Positions 11,880-23,959 of a stretch of 64,000 nucleotides of DNA are shown piece by piece. The notes under the pieces were generated by a model. That model saw only the letters and a list, made by a program, of their open reading frames with translations. It did no database searches and was not told the origin of the DNA. The DNA is taken from positions 11,840,663 to 11,904,662 of the forward strand of contig OY986964.1 of NCBI GenBank assembly GCA_963920575.1. Reading direction: 5' to 3'. Position 1 is the stretch's first letter. Every line of letters begins with the position of its first letter. This DNA comes from Narthecium ossifragum. Lineage: Eukaryota; Streptophyta; Magnoliopsida; Dioscoreales; Nartheciaceae. A program made the position numbers and the translations under genes.

Positions 11880-12934
11880 GGAAGGACGACGACATTATAT
11901 AAAGATAGAAAGGACATACTTTTAACCATGCATTATTGAATAGCCCAAAATCTCAGTTATATAACGTCCCAATTCACATGTCTTGGACTCTATCCTGGTG
12001 ATGAATCCGACCCATCTCAGTTGCAAGCTTCACTCTTCCAGACACGATAATGCAAAAGAAATGTTAGTAGAATTAATTGTTGAATATATATATAACTCTA
12101 CTAAAAGTAGTATGACAAAAAGCAACCAGCATCATTCTAGCTCTCTCAAAATCTACATAACGACAAAACTAACATGTATATCATCCAAAACGTCTCTGAT
12201 CTGGATTCAGAAGCAGACGCAGACGCACTGTACCAGCCAGACGAGGTTATCTTAACCACGCAGATCGACCTCTTTCTAATTAAAGTAACAAGAGGACCAT
12301 GCCAATATGCAATGTTTGATTAGTTAGCCTCAAATTAACTAATGAGTCCTCCTCAAAATTGGTTATATATGTACATATATGCATCTAAAGATTCTAGGAC
12401 CATCTGTTTCTTTTCCACAACATTGGGGCATGTTTTTGTTGTTTGTAACTTGTAAGGGTCATGACATGCAAAATTAATGTTGGCCAGTGCTTGGCCTTCT
12501 TTAGCTGTAGTTTAGCTGTCTAGACGAATTCGGCCGGTGGCTTCATCCACTAGGAGAGCACCTAGCTAGCTAGTCTCATAGCCCTCTTTTAGGGTCCCCA
12601 CTATAGCTTATCCTTTGTCACTATACTATATCTACTAGACTACTACAGCATGCTTGACTAATCTTATCTCACCTCTTCCTTTAATTTGATTTTGCAAGAA
12701 AATTTATATATGGTTTAATTGTTGCAAGCCAAATGTCGATATCATCGACTCGTCGCCATGGACGCAAGCTCACTGATCCTCGGAATCGCCCTCTTGTGAT
12801 AATTAATTCCACTGTTTATCTTTGACTATAGGAAAATGATACGTAGTAATCTAAAGAATATGTACAGTTGAGAGTTTGCAGCAAATCAGGCAGCTACATA
12901 GAAAAGAAATTTAATAGCCAGGGGTTGATCCGGA
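11880..12934. other. AT-rich DNA without recognised gene
   Basis: No protein homology was seen. The part at about 12060-12330 is a diverged duplicate of DNA at 58740-58963 plus 59524-59560. A short open stretch at 12759 (MDASSLILGIALL, then stop) is too short to call. Confidence 0.5.
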
Positions 12935-13640
12935 AATCTTGCCGTTGATTGGATAAGTCAAAATAGTTAAAATCAAGAACGTGTAAAGACTCAACTCCTT
13001 CGAACTCAGTTCAAATAAAGGTGTTGAAGCCGCGGATTAATGGATGAGATGTAAAGATAGAAAGTGGAAAATGGTTGATGGGAAGTGAAGGAAAATGGAC
13101 GATGAAAAGTTGTGAAAAATAAACAATGAGATGTGATGGAGGAAAATGGACGATGAGAAGTGGTGAAAAATGGACGATGACATGTAGTGGAAAATGTACA
13201 ATGAGAAGTAGTGGAAAATGGATGATGAGAAACGGATGATGAGAAATGTATTAGTGATAAACCTAAATTAATCAAATCTAATTCTAACTTAATCTACCTA
13301 AAACGATAAATTTATTCAAAGCAAGCAATTGAACCTAAAAAACAATAAAGATCATCCTAAAAATAACTAAATCAAATAAAAACCGAACATAAAACTATCT
13401 TAAACCTAAATTAATCTACTGTAAAGAAACTAATCTAGAAAGCAATATAAATTTAAACTAATCTAAGATAAAAACTAGAGAACATCAAATAACACGAACG
13501 ATTTCCATTAATTTAATAAAAATTTACAAGAAAATGGTAGAATAGGAACGCAAATAAAGATTCCAAGCTCGTAGGCTGGTTACAAAGTGTTTGAGATAGA
13601 GTTACAATGATGAAAAATCCTATTTATATCCTATGAGCGC
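12935..13640 (-). repeat. LTR-like repeat with embedded minisatellite (minus copy)
   Basis: The reverse complement matches 44.1-44.66 kb over the minisatellite, over GGAGTTGAG flanking sequence and over a 'gattttgac/aactattttga' block followed by CAAGATTTCC. A minus-strand TATA (GGATATAAATAGG) sits near 13620, and the plus copy has CTATAAAAGG near 44100. This fits a promoter-bearing LTR, but neither terminus is defined. Confidence 0.45.
13045..13255. repeat. Minisatellite, ~24-bp unit
   Basis: About nine imperfect units of the form GTGGAAAATGGACGATGAGA follow one another. Unit lengths vary by a few bases. Confidence 0.8.
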
Positions 13641-14036
13641 CAATAACTGTTCCTGCCTGATTTGATAGTGGCGCAATTAAAGGAGACTGTGCCATAACCG
13701 CGCTATAACTGTTTCCTCACGTTCAGTTCTTTGGTCGGTGAAGACATCATGGTCGCTTATGGTCGATGATCCTTCATTGCACACATCCCAATCGCACATG
13801 CATCTCAATTACATTTGGCCGATGCTTCTTCCCTGTACATCAAACATTTGATGGACCATTTGGATTTAGCGATCAGAGTATTAAATAAATAAACCATCTG
13901 TCATATCCGTGATGTCTACGCGTCGATCATGGATTGCTTAGCCATTATTTTGGCTAACACAAGGAAATTCAGCTCATGATCTTAGACATAAGGTGTATGA
14001 ATATTACATGATCGAGGGCAGTTGCATTCATGCTTT

Positions 14037-14040
<4 letters not shown>

Positions 14041-14098
<58 letters not shown>

Positions 14099-14110
14099 AG
14101 GGAGAGGGGA
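14041..14110. repeat. GA microsatellite
   Basis: An uninterrupted (GA)n run of about 50 bp is followed by GGGAGA variants. It lies just upstream of the LINE remnant. Confidence 0.95.
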
Positions 14111-14194
14111 ATAAGGATGTGTAGCTCTAATTAAGAATTAACAAGGGTTCTTTGGTGCCTTCAATCGTGGAGTTAGATATTTCTTGGGTTTCTT

Positions 14195-15366
14195 ATCTCT
14201 TCTGCTCTCTTGGACTTGGGCTTCTTAGGACTGAGCTACACCTGGTCTAACAAAAGGCAAGGTTGTGCGTGCATCTTAGAGAGGCTGGACCGTGGAATCT
14301 GTAATGAGGCGTGGAAGCGAACATTCCCTGGTTCTTTGATCCGCCACCTCCTCCATTTGGCTTTCGACCACAATCTTCTACTGTTCTTGATCAATCATGT
14401 GAGGCCTGCTGGGTCTTCCATGGGACAAGATGCCTGCGCCTGGAGGGCGGGGCTGAGTCGGGTAGCCGGGTAAGCAATTCCACAACGTCTGGGTATGGTC
14501 CGGGGTTTGGTATAAGTATATAGTAAGTCCTTAATAGACACAACGCGTTTTAAAGTCGTGCTGGCAGTGATCCGTCAGAAAAACTCCATGGTTAAGCGTG
14601 CTCGACCTGGAGTAGTCACACGATGGGTGACCTACTGGGAAGTTTTCCCAGATTTCTGCGGTGAGCCAAAAGCGGACAATATTGTGTCGGGTGGGGCCCT
14701 CGGGTGGATCCTGGTCGGACCGGGAGCCCGCGGGCCGGGGCCCAGTGGAGGGCCGGGGTGTTACAGATCAGGAATTCCAACCTCCAGGCCCCTCCCCTTT
14801 CCGTTTGAAATCTTTCTGGCTTGAGAAGAAGGATTTTGTTGAACTTGTCAATAGAGCCTGGGCGAGGCCTCGCAATGGATCGAGACAGTTCTCTTTTGCA
14901 GCTTGAATTCTAGACGTCAAAAACGTTGTCAACCTGTGGAATAGGCAAGATACATTGGACCTTTTCAAGTCATGTGCGCAAACAGAATGTCTGTTGGAAG
15001 TTCTTCATGGCAAATAGGATTTGGGCATTCTCACTAATGAGGAAGAGGTGGAACTGAGATGCGTAGGAAACCGCCATACCGCAGTGTTGCTCCAACAAGA
15101 AGCTTTTGTCAGTAAGCGTTTTAGGCAGAAATGGATCTTGGAGGGCAACAGAAATACAAGTTTATTCCATGGACTTGCCAAACGTCGCCAACATAGATCG
15201 AAGGTGCTCGAGATCGTCTCTGAAGAGGGAGCAGTAGTTTTGTCTCAAGAGGAAGTATATGATGTCATTGTTCATCATTTCAGCAATGTTTAGATTGCGT
15301 TCGATGATCCGGGTGAGTTCAACCTCCCAGCCCTCCCCAAACTGAAATATGAGGACCACTATATCA
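14195..15366 (+). pseudogene. L1-type LINE, endonuclease-to-RT linker part (5' portion)
   Basis: Before the Cassandra insertion the reading frame gives DLGFLGLSYTWSNKRQG and ILERLDRGICNEAW, ending near AFDHN. This is the C-terminal signature of the plant LINE endonuclease/exonuclease/phosphatase domain (G..YTWSN; LDR; DH). After the insertion (from 14766) it continues with PFRFEIFWLEKKDFVELV, later KRFRQKWILEGNRNTSLFHG and NRHTAVLLQQEAF, the linker that precedes reverse transcriptase. Stops near 14908, 15018 and 15291 show decay. It ends abruptly where the SIRE LTR starts (15367), just before the RT core. The matching C-terminal half appears at 41532-43391. Confidence 0.85.
14398..14765 (+). 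mobile_element. Cassandra solo LTR (TRIM with 5S rRNA-derived sequence)
   Basis: The 368-bp segment starts TGTGAGGCC and ends GGGGTGTTACA. Inside are GGTTAAGCGTGCTCG (5S box A-like) at about 14590 and GATGGGTGACCTACTGGGAA (box C-like) at about 14622. AAAAGCGGACAATATTGTG follows at about 14669, a signature of Cassandra LTRs. Flanks AATCA (14393-14397) and GATCA (14766-14770) agree at 4 of 5 positions, a likely target-site duplication. The insertion splits LINE coding sequence, which resumes directly afterwards. There is no internal domain, so it is a solo LTR. Confidence 0.8.
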
Positions 15367-18300
15367 TGTTGACCCTAACCTTGTTTTGATGATGCCAATA
15401 TACATTAAATGATAAAATATATGTTTAATATTTATTACCCCTTTAATTGGAAATCTTAAATTCAATATTTAAGTAACTTTTGTACTGACGGTCGATGCAT
15501 AGATCGACCGTGGGAATGTGACGGTCGATCCATGGATCGACCATGTGGTTGCACGTTGGATGCACCATACTTGGCAAAATGTATTGTTGGCTCACGGTCG
15601 ATCGGTGCATCGACCGTGGGAAGCCATTTTCTTGACAGAGCCTGACGGACGATGCGACGGTCAATGTGGCGGTCCACCGTGGAGCATTTATGAAGAAAAT
15701 TGAAGAAGCGACGGTCAATCAGAGCATTGACCGTAGTAAGCTTTTTTCTTGACAGAGGCTGACGGTCGATGTCACGGTTGACCGTGAGGCGTGACGGACG
15801 ATGCATGGATCGACCGTCGATCAAAAAGGCTGAGTTTTTGTACATGACGGACGATGCATGGATCGACCGCCAGTGTGAGGACCTGTCCCTCTACTCCTGG
15901 GTCGACCGGCTGGGTCGGACCCGTGGCTCGTTTGATTGTTTCGCGTCGAGCGCGCGATCTGGTGGATCGTATTGTTTCTTGGACCACAAGGGTAATTTGG
16001 TAAATTATGCATTGTCGATTTGTTTCACACACGCGTGTGCACACACAGCCTCTGGTTGATAATTGTGTTTGACTAGATCCGTTTAGGAGATTTTTGACCT
16101 GTGGATCGATCCAAACTAGTGTTGGATTGATCCAGCTAGGTCTTGGATCGATCCCTCTTTACCTTGGATCGATCCGGGTACTGTAGCAAGTCGGTGGAGT
16201 TGAGAGGACGGCCGCCGTGGCCGTCGCTCTCCGCTGTCATGGGAGAGAGGACTTTCTCTCCTCTTTCCCCTTTTCCCCTCCTTCCCCGGCTTTCCCCTTC
16301 CTTTCCCTTTTCTTCTTCTTCTTCCTCTTCTCCTTCTCTTCTTCTTCCTTCTTCTTTTCTTCTTCTTCCGTGGTTCTGCTTCCCCTGTTTCCGGCTGAAT
16401 CTTCTTCTTCTCCGTTCTTCCTCCTCCGGCCACCGTTTTGGGCGTTCCAAGGCTCGTTGAAATCGTGACGACGTGAGGAAGATCTCTGGTGTGGTTTGGA
16501 ACCTCGTTGGTGACTGGTTGGCGGGGAAGCAACCAAGGATTGCGTTTTCAGTAGGTTTTCTACATACGATAGTTGTTTAATGGGTTTCTCTTAATCTAGC
16601 CGGTAGATCTTGTAGTTCTTTGTGTTGTTGGCTTCCTCTTGCTAAGTAGAATTTATGTTATAAGTTTCATATGCTTTGGTTGATATCTTAGAAGGATTTA
16701 TGATATCGGATTTTTCGGTTTCTACTGTTCTTAAAGAACAGCCGATTTACGGCGCCTTTTCCGATCAGTACGTGCATGTTCTTGGGTTGTGATGAACATA
16801 AGAGTTGTATATCTTTGAATCTGCTCGCAAACGCAACTGATTTCATAATTATCTGATTTTCGTACGATTTGTTAAGAATTTATTATTGGAGGGCTGCGTT
16901 GTAGCAAGTAATTGGTAAGTTAGTTTGATTAGCGGTTTTGATTAGTATTTTCCCGTTAATCTAGCCGTTGGATGTTTCTGGATTTTGGATATGTTGATTC
17001 CGGCATATAGATCTACTAGAGTTTAAGTTGGATCTCGAAACCAACGTCGTTTGGACGTCCGATTGAAGGGGTCAATTAGCTCTAGGTAGAGAATGTTTTG
17101 GTGTTTTAAATATAATATTATATGTTCAGATTATAATATTATATTTTACTGTTCATCGGCTGTTTTCGGGGTTACTTCCCGTTGCAGGAGTCCGCGGTTG
17201 GCGGTCATGGTACCGTCGTAATGCCGGGACCCTCTACGGATTGGCTGGCAGCGGTTGGTAGTACCGCTGCAGCGATCCAGTTGACTTGTATGCTACATGT
17301 ATCAAACTGCTGCATGCCTATTTTCTTGTATGTGTATGTTCATAGCATGCATTGTTGATTGGGGTTTGTCCCTAGTACTCCAGTATCATTTGCTAAAAGG
17401 TGGATGTCGTTACACCGACATGTGTCGTCATGCTTGGTGTCCAGCATGGGAAAGGGTGTTCTACATATGCTGAGGTTCTCCTTGTTTGTGGCGGGAGAGG
17501 GTTACATGGACAGGAACCCTGGGGGTATCGATGGGATTTATGGGCTCCCTGGCAGGACTTAGCTTTTGAATTGGAGTGTAGAGGTCGTGTTAGCTTTGTT
17601 GCTTTGAGTGCTAAGAGTTGGTTGTCATAACCTCGGTTGTTCCGCCAAGTGGAGAGGTCCCGCTTGGAGAGGGGTGTTCTGCTGGTATCATCATGTCCAC
17701 CCTGTGTTAGGGATTGTCGGAGGTGGTCCATCCTTGAACAGTGGCTGTCAGAGGGACGTATTTTGGACAGGTACCCTTCGGGTTATTGACGGGATTTATG
17801 GGGTCCTTGGCAGGCCTCAGTACTTGGCACAGAGTTAGTTCAGTTGTTGTTGCCTTCCTTGTGTGTGTCGTAGAGTAGAACCCTGCTGAGCTTTTGCTCA
17901 TTCCTACATGGGCTGCGGTATTTGCAGGTGCAGGTACCAGCTCTTCTGCAGTGGCCCCCAGTTTTTCGTCCTGTGGCGGCGCGACGACATCAGGTCATGC
18001 TTGAGGGTCAAGAGGGCTTATGCTGTGTTTTTTTGGAGACTTCTGATGACGTAACTTTTTGAGGACTGATATAGGTAAATTTTGATATAACTCTGATGTA
18101 TGTACAGTTTTTGGAATAATAGATGTTAGATTTACTTCTGTCTTCTAATTGTTTATTGTAACTGTTTCCGCCAGTTTGATGTTAGTAGATGTAGGAACCT
18201 CCCCTCGTGTCCCGGTCCGGATGGGTTTTCTGGGCCGGGGCACGACAGCCAGCAATGCGCAGAGTAAAAAAACTAGCCGTTGGAGAGCTCTAGAGAGCCG

Positions 18301-18800
18301 TTGGAGGTCCTTGTTGAGCTGGTTGAAGCCTAGATATAAGTAGTCCTATGTTGTAAACTTGCCAGAACTTTTATCATTATTATTGAGATCATCGGAGCAA
18401 GTCTTAGCAAGAGTTTTCTACTTATTTTCTTTTGAGCTACAACCTTTGTAACCTTCTTCAAGTGTGAAGAGGTATTTTGAGAGTTATTCAACAGCAAGTA
18501 GCTGTGATTGTAAGCTCACCAAGCACTAGGAAGCTTGGAGGAAAAGCTTGTAAACGATTTGCAAGTAGTGGAACCTCAAGGGGAGCCTTGAGAGAAGTAG
18601 ACATAGATCAAGAGTTGGGTCGAACCACTATAAAATCGGTGCCATCTCTCTAACCTTCCTTGATATTATTCTTGCATGCTATTTTACTTTAGTTTTCATT
18701 TCATCTACAAGCATTTAAGGTGTTAGCTCTCTCCTACCTGATTTTTCCATTAATCTAGTTTTTCGAAAAGAGTCCAATTCACCCACCTCTTGGACCTTCA
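15367..18800 (+). mobile_element. SIRE-type copia 5' LTR, interrupted by a gypsy solo LTR
   Basis: The LTR starts TGTTGACCCTAACCTTG, the common start of SIRE/Maximus LTRs. It ends CACCTCTTGGACCTTCA, directly before a tRNA-Met primer site. Without the insert at 15874-18252 it is about 1.05 kb, a normal SIRE LTR length. The first part (15485-15872) carries many inverted GGTCGA...TCGACC motifs. It was inserted into the LINE after 15366. No 3' LTR is present in the window, so the element is truncated. Confidence 0.8.
15874..18247 (+). mobile_element. Gypsy solo LTR, family A, copy 1 (TSD GCCAG)
   Basis: The 2374-bp LTR starts TGTGAGGACCTG and ends CCGGGGCACGACA. It is flanked by identical GCCAG at 15869-15873 and 18248-18252. 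It contains GGATCGATCC palindromes (16103-16175), a pyrimidine tract (16240-16432) and no protein domain. Open frames over the pyrimidine tract are compositional. Family A is linked to chromovirus-like gypsy by the copy at 24652, which directly follows gag/pol remnants. Confidence 0.9.
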
Positions 18801-18801
18801 A

Positions 18802-18814
18802 TTGGTATCAGAGC
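18802..18814 (+). promoter_or_regulatory. Primer-binding site of the SIRE element
   Basis: TTGGTATCAGAGC, complementary to the 3' end of initiator tRNA-Met, sits 1 bp after the LTR end. Confidence 0.85.
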
Positions 18815-18864
18815 TAGGTCTCTATTTTTAGTGGTGTAACAACCTTTAGAGGATCTATCTAGAG

Positions 18865-19138
18865 ATGGAAAAGATAGAGGGACAAGCTACCAATAAGCCA
18901 CCATACTTCAATGGATCCAACTACACATATTGGAAAACCAAGATGGAGATATTCATCCAATCTATGGATTATGAGGCTGATTAGTAATTGAGGATAGACC
19001 TTATATCCCTATGAAAATTTTTCAAGGAAAAGAAGTTCCAAAGACAAAGAGTGACTACACCCCAATTGATCTCAAGAACCTTCAAACCAATGCCAAGGCC
19101 AAAAGCTTTCTATTTTGTGCCTTTAGCCCTAGTGAATT
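18865..19138 (+). pseudogene. SIRE-type copia gag, N-terminal stub
   Basis: ATG at 18865 begins MEKIEGQATNKPPYFNG, followed by YTYWKTKMEIFIQSMDYE and a stop. A shifted frame then gives VIEDRPYIPM, later TPIDLKNLQTNAKAK and LFCAFSPSEFD. The 'NKPP.FNG.NY.YWK..M..FIQS.DYE' motif is diagnostic of SIRE gag. The reading is cut at 19138 by the U5 end of a minus-strand LTR element, so more than 90% of gag-pol is missing. About 90 codons remain. It cannot be functional. Confidence 0.85.
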
Positions 19139-19596
19139 TGATACGATGCACCTTCTCACGGGCTTTCATACCGGATCTCTTGCTGGGTCTCAACTCCTCC
19201 TTAGCCAAATCTATGGGTAGGTCGAGAGATACCTTTAGGGTTTTAGGAGAAGGACCCTAGGTATTCGACGAGGAAGGCGAAGACTAGAGGAGGAGATGGA
19301 TAAGAAGAGGGATACCTTGCAGCTCCTCTAGGGTTGGCTGGCTTCTGTTGGAGATCCAAGTCTAGATCTGGGCTTGATGGGATTTGGTTGGTGGAGCCAA
19401 ATCTAGTTGTGCTTGGATTGAATCTGTCCAAGTCTTCTAGGCTGAAAATAGAAAGAGATCTGGCAGCTGGAAGTGGCCGGAACTCAATCGCCGGTGAGGG
19501 ATGCTCGTCGGAATTCCAATCCCATGGAGAAGAGGTAGTGAGAGGATGGGGTTTCGATCCAATGGAGTGAATCTGGATGGGTGGCGGTTCTGGTGG

Positions 19597-20964
19597 TTAG
19601 GGTTTGGAGCCGGGCTTGGTAATGTCGAGGAAAGGGTCAGGAGGTTTAGGGGACGACCTTTGTTGCCCCAGGAGATCCTTCAGTGGGATGTGAGAGGAGG
19701 TCATGGTAGTCTTGGGCAGAGGTAGACCGTGACTTCCTTGAGGTTTGTCGCCTGAGTCGGGGAAGATGGAGTTGGGAGCCGGCAGGTTTGTACATGGAAG
19801 GGCTATGGGAGGAGAGGTTGGGTTGTTGTGAGGAGGACCTTGGGGGAGGTTACATGGTGCGGGGAGGGCTTGAACTAAGATGAGGTCGGTGGCTGCAGCT
19901 TCATATATGGTGGGTAGATCGCCGGAGATGACAATCGACAATGGGGATGGTAAAGGAAGGGACGTGGGTTTGTAGGGAGAAAGAGGGTGGCCTTGGTTGG
20001 TGACGGAAGCTGCCAAAGAGGAATTGCAGGTGGGAAGGTAGGGTTTGGATGAGGGGAATAACGAAGGAGATGATGGTAGGATGTTGACTGGGCTGGGATG
20101 TGGTGTGGTTGGGTAAGGGGCCAGCGGGTGTTGTTCATGGTTTGGGTCAAGGGGGAGCTCATGGGTAAGTGGAGTATGAGGAGGGCAATGGTGGGGTTGT
20201 GGAGGAAGCGGAGTCGGAATCGTATGAGGAGTCCTAATCCAGGTTGAACTGGGGTTAGGTTCCTCAATCCAAGTGGCAGCCGGACTCCGAGTTTGACTAG
20301 GGTTCCTAGTTGGAGTAGGATTTGTAATCCTAGTACCAGTAGGATTTGGAGTCATAGTCCCAGTAGGATTTGGAATCCTAGTCCCGGTAGGATTTGGAAT
20401 CCTAGTCCCTGTAGGATTTGGAGTCCTAGTCCCAGTAGGAATTGGTGTCCAAGTCATGCCCGAAGACCAGTCGGTGTTTTCCGGGGTGGGTTGGTTGTAC
20501 GATGAAGGTAAGGGCTGATAAGAAGGTGGTGTATTGTAGGGAGGATAAGGGTTGTACGGTGCATAGGGAAAAGGTAGAGGCTGATAAGGAGGTGGTGTAT
20601 TGTAGGGAGGAAAAGGGTTGTTCGGTGCATAGGGAGGGGGCATAGGTTGCTAGTATGGAGGCTGGGCATGGGCCAGGTATAGGGGCTGGTATGGTGGCGG
20701 AGGAAGGGTAGTGGAACCAGGTATGGGTGAGGGATGGACCGGCTGAGTAGAAGGCTGATATGGTAGTGGAGGGACTCGGCCAGGTACAGTAGGGTTAGGG
20801 TTAGGAAACAGATGGCCAAGGGAAAGAGGATGAGTGGGTTGAACCGGTTGGGTAGTAGGCTGGTTAGGAGGAACTGGATTGTAGGCTGCATAGGGTGGAG
20901 GTAGATGATGATATGGTAGGGGTGTCATAGATGGCGGTATAGGATAAGTTGGTACTCCTGCCAT
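19597..20964 (-). pseudogene. Proline-rich ORF of unknown function in an LTR element
   Basis: I do not recognise this protein. The likely start is the ATG at 20964 (MAGVPTYPIPP), which lies just downstream of the primer-binding site; starts further out would translate through LTR and primer site. One frame runs to a stop at 19597, about 455 codons, broken only by a TAG at 20650-20652. Composition is extreme in Pro, Thr, Ser, Asn and Tyr. The N-terminal third has PPPY/PPYN motifs (YAPYNPYPPY). The middle has an eight-residue repeat NPTGTRIP (about 20310-20440; 24-bp units), and the C-terminal part is PTP/PLP-rich. The 24-bp repeat conserves frame. It could be a divergent gag, a captured extensin-like gene, or non-coding low-complexity DNA. 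No zinc knuckle or catalytic motif is present. Confidence 0.45.
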
Positions 20965-21011
20965 CAGTGCAGCTTTTGGAAGGCTTTGGGCGACACAGTC
21001 CGCGGAACGGA

Positions 21012-21025
21012 GCTCTGATACCAAG
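21012..21025 (-). promoter_or_regulatory. Primer-binding site of the proline-rich-ORF element
   Basis: The minus strand reads CTTGGTATCAGAGC directly after the LTR end (..GCATCGTATCA), the usual tRNA-Met primer arrangement. Confidence 0.75.
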
Positions 21026-21428
21026 TTGATACGATGCACCTTCTCAAGGGCTTTCGTACCGGGTCTCTTGCTGGGTCTCAACTCCTCATTAGCCAAAATC
21101 TATGGCTAGGTCGAGAGATACCTTTAGGCTTTTAGGAGAAGGACCCTAGGTATTCAACGAGGAAGGCGAAGACTAGAGGAGGAGACGGATGAGAAGAGGG
21201 ATACCTTGCAGCTCCTCTATGGTTGGCTAGCTTCTCTTGGTGATCCAAGCCTTGGAGAACGTGGTGGAGGGAAGCACGTCAGCCAAGGGGACGCCGGGGA
21301 CTTGGGGTTGGACGGCGGAGGTGGCTGGTAGCGGCGGTGATGATAGTGGCCGGCTGGTGGAGAAGAATCCGGCTGTAGAGAGAGAAGGGTGAAGGTGGCT
21401 GGTGGTTTGTGCAATTAGGGTTACAGCT

Positions 21429-23959
21429 TGTCGCGCCCCGACCCGCGAAAGCCCAACCGGGCCGGGCGACGCGAACCGGAACCTAACAAACGCGGAAGAA
21501 AAGATGGCGAGGGTTCCCTCTAACCTATTGGTCTCCCTAATAGTTCACCAAAAGCACCCTCAATTAAAACAACATTAAATTAACAAAACCTCGAACCACA
21601 GATTTAAAACTCAAAGTGTTAATATACAAATCCTCGGAGAGGGGAAGATTCAAAATACAACATTACTCCCGTAGGAGACTGACTAACATAGGGTAAAAGC
21701 AGTAAACGATCACCACCTCTCAAAGTCCACCAGGCGCCGCCGCACCGCCGAACAATTGCCCGGTAGGGGCCACAGAAGAAGAACTGACGCATGCACCTGC
21801 AAAACGCAGCCCCGGGTAGGTGTGAGCACTAAGCTCAGAAGGGATCTGCACTACGACACACAGAAGGAAGGGAGAACGCAACAGTGTCGCCCTCAAGCTA
21901 GACTCGAGTGAGCTACAAGAGTCCCATTACCCTTCACCGGTGATCTCTAGGCATATCCAACCATGGTCACCCCAATGGACTGGGCCCATCCTGGATACAC
22001 CTAGTGTCGCAGGGTTCCAGCTGTGGTCACCCATCACTCACTGGGCCCACACTGATGCCCCTGCTGGCAGGAACGGACACTGCCCAAAGAATAAGACCCG
22101 CCACCGGTGGCATCCTCAACACCTGACTTGAGGCCGACACGACCTCTAATCATCATCAAGCAACAGGTGTACCAGTCCTCTAGGCCTATCATCAAATTCG
22201 ACTGGACACCACAATTCAAACCGGGTCCAAACTACCCAACCCCGGTCCTCGGGCTAAGTCCGAGCTTCCAGCCTCGGGACGGCGACCCAAGGATCATCCA
22301 CGCCCTAACCAATGCAACTAATGCACAAATCAACAATGTATGCTATGACATATACATGTAAGAAGTAAAGCATGCAACAGTATGACAAACATCATATAAG
22401 TCAACCGGATCGCTGTAACGGTACTACCGACCGCTGCCAGCCGATCCGCAGCGGGTCCCGGCATTACGACGGTACCACGACCGTCGACCGCAGACTCCTG
22501 CAACGGGAAGCAACCCCGAAAACCGCTCATGAACAGTAGAAATATAATATTATAATTCGACATATAATATTATATTTAAAACACCAAAAGTTCTCTACTA
22601 GAGGCTATTTGGTCTGGTCGATCCGACGTCTAAACGATGTCGGATTCAAGATCCAACTTAGCGACCAGTAGATCTACATGTATGGATCAATATATTCAAA
22701 ATCCAGAATCATCCAACGGTTGGATTAACTGGAAAACGCTAATGAAAACCACTAATCAAAACTAACTTCCTAATTAATTGCTGCAACGCAGCCCTCCAGT
22801 AAACAATTCATAAGAAAATGTAGAAAAATCGGAAAATTACGAAACAAGATGGAATGGAAAGCTAACGAAGCGATCTACAAGCCTTATGTTTATCTCAACC
22901 CAAGATCACGTATACACCGGCCGGAAAACACGCCACAAGCCGGCTGTTCTTCAAGAACAGCAGAAAAACAGAGAAACCGAGCTTAATCATGTATACAACC
23001 TACTCAAATCTCAACCAAATATCTTAAAACTTATATCAGTAATTCTAATAGGCATAAGGAATCCAACAAAATAAGGATCAACAAGATCCAACTGCTAGAT
23101 CACGCGAAACCCACTGAAGAACACATGTAGGTAGAAGAACCTACCCAACAGCGCATTTCTCGGTTGATCCCTCGCAAACCCGTCACCAACAAGGCTACAA
23201 ACCACCTCAGCAACCTTCCTCTCGTCGCCACGAATCCAATAAGCTTTGGAACGCCAAAATCGGTGGCCGGAGGAGGGAGAACGGAAGAAAAGAAGCTCGC
23301 CGGCGGAAGAAGAGAAGAAACAGAGCACCGCGGGAAAGAAGAGAAAGAAGGAAGAAGAAGAGAAGAGAAGAGAAGAGAAGAAGGGGAAGGAAAGCCCGGG
23401 GAAAGCCGGGAAAGCCGGAGGAAAGGGGAAGGAGGGGAGGGAATGTCCTCCCCTTCTGACAAGGGAGAGCGACGGCCGGCTGCCGTCATCGCGGAAGAGA
23501 AAAGAAGCCACCGACTGATTGCTCACGAGTCCGATCGCTCGCTCCTTCGAGCGATCGATCGCTCACGGGCCGCAAACAGCCCAAAGACCTTCTGCACTAA
23601 GTGATCGATCTCCAAAGCATGTCAGATCGATCTGGCTAGCAAGGCCAGATCGATCTCATTAGCAATCCAGATCGATCTCCTTCGCCTAGAAACGCAAACT
23701 TGGGCTAAAGCACAAGCCCAAGCTCAAATCTTCCGATCTCGGGTCCACCTAACCATTCTAAACAAGCACTAACAGATACAAGGTCAGTGTGTGCACACGC
23801 GGGTGTGAAACAAACCAACAAGGCGCAATTTACGAAATTGCCCTTGCGGTTCAAAAAACAATGCGATCCACCGGATCGCGCGCTCGACGCGAAGCAGACC
23901 AACAAGCCACGGGCCCGACCCAGCCGGTCGACCCAGGAGTAGAGGGACGGGTCCTCACA
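21429..23959 (-). mobile_element. Gypsy solo LTR, family A, copy 2 (TSD CAGCT)
   Basis: The 2531-bp minus-strand copy runs on plus from TGTCGCGCCCCGACCC to GACGGGTCCTCACA. Identical CAGCT flanks lie at 21424-21428 and 23960-23964. It carries a purine tract (23273-23452), the AGATCGATCT palindromes (about 23600-23690) and a GAGCGATCGATCGCTC palindrome near 23550. It has no internal region, so it arose by LTR-LTR recombination. Confidence 0.9.

Noticed and set aside
12759..12800. Short ORF MDASSLILGIALL
   Set aside because: Thirteen codons, no context, no splice or domain support.
14540..14660. Possible 5S rRNA gene
   Set aside because: Only box A- and box C-like blocks match; the 5' third differs and the context (GCGGACAATAT signature, TG...CA ends) is a Cassandra LTR.
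16116..16536. Overlapping 80-140-codon open frames on both strands
   Set aside because: They lie over a polypyrimidine/polypurine tract inside a solo LTR; the Lys/Glu/Arg or Ser/Phe/Pro runs are compositional. The same holds for frames at 23095-23604, 24714-25256, 46978-47410 and 63117-63680.
19243..19431. 62-codon frame within the left LTR end of the proline-rich element
   Set aside because: It overlaps the repeated LTR terminus and has no counterpart frame conserved in the right copy.
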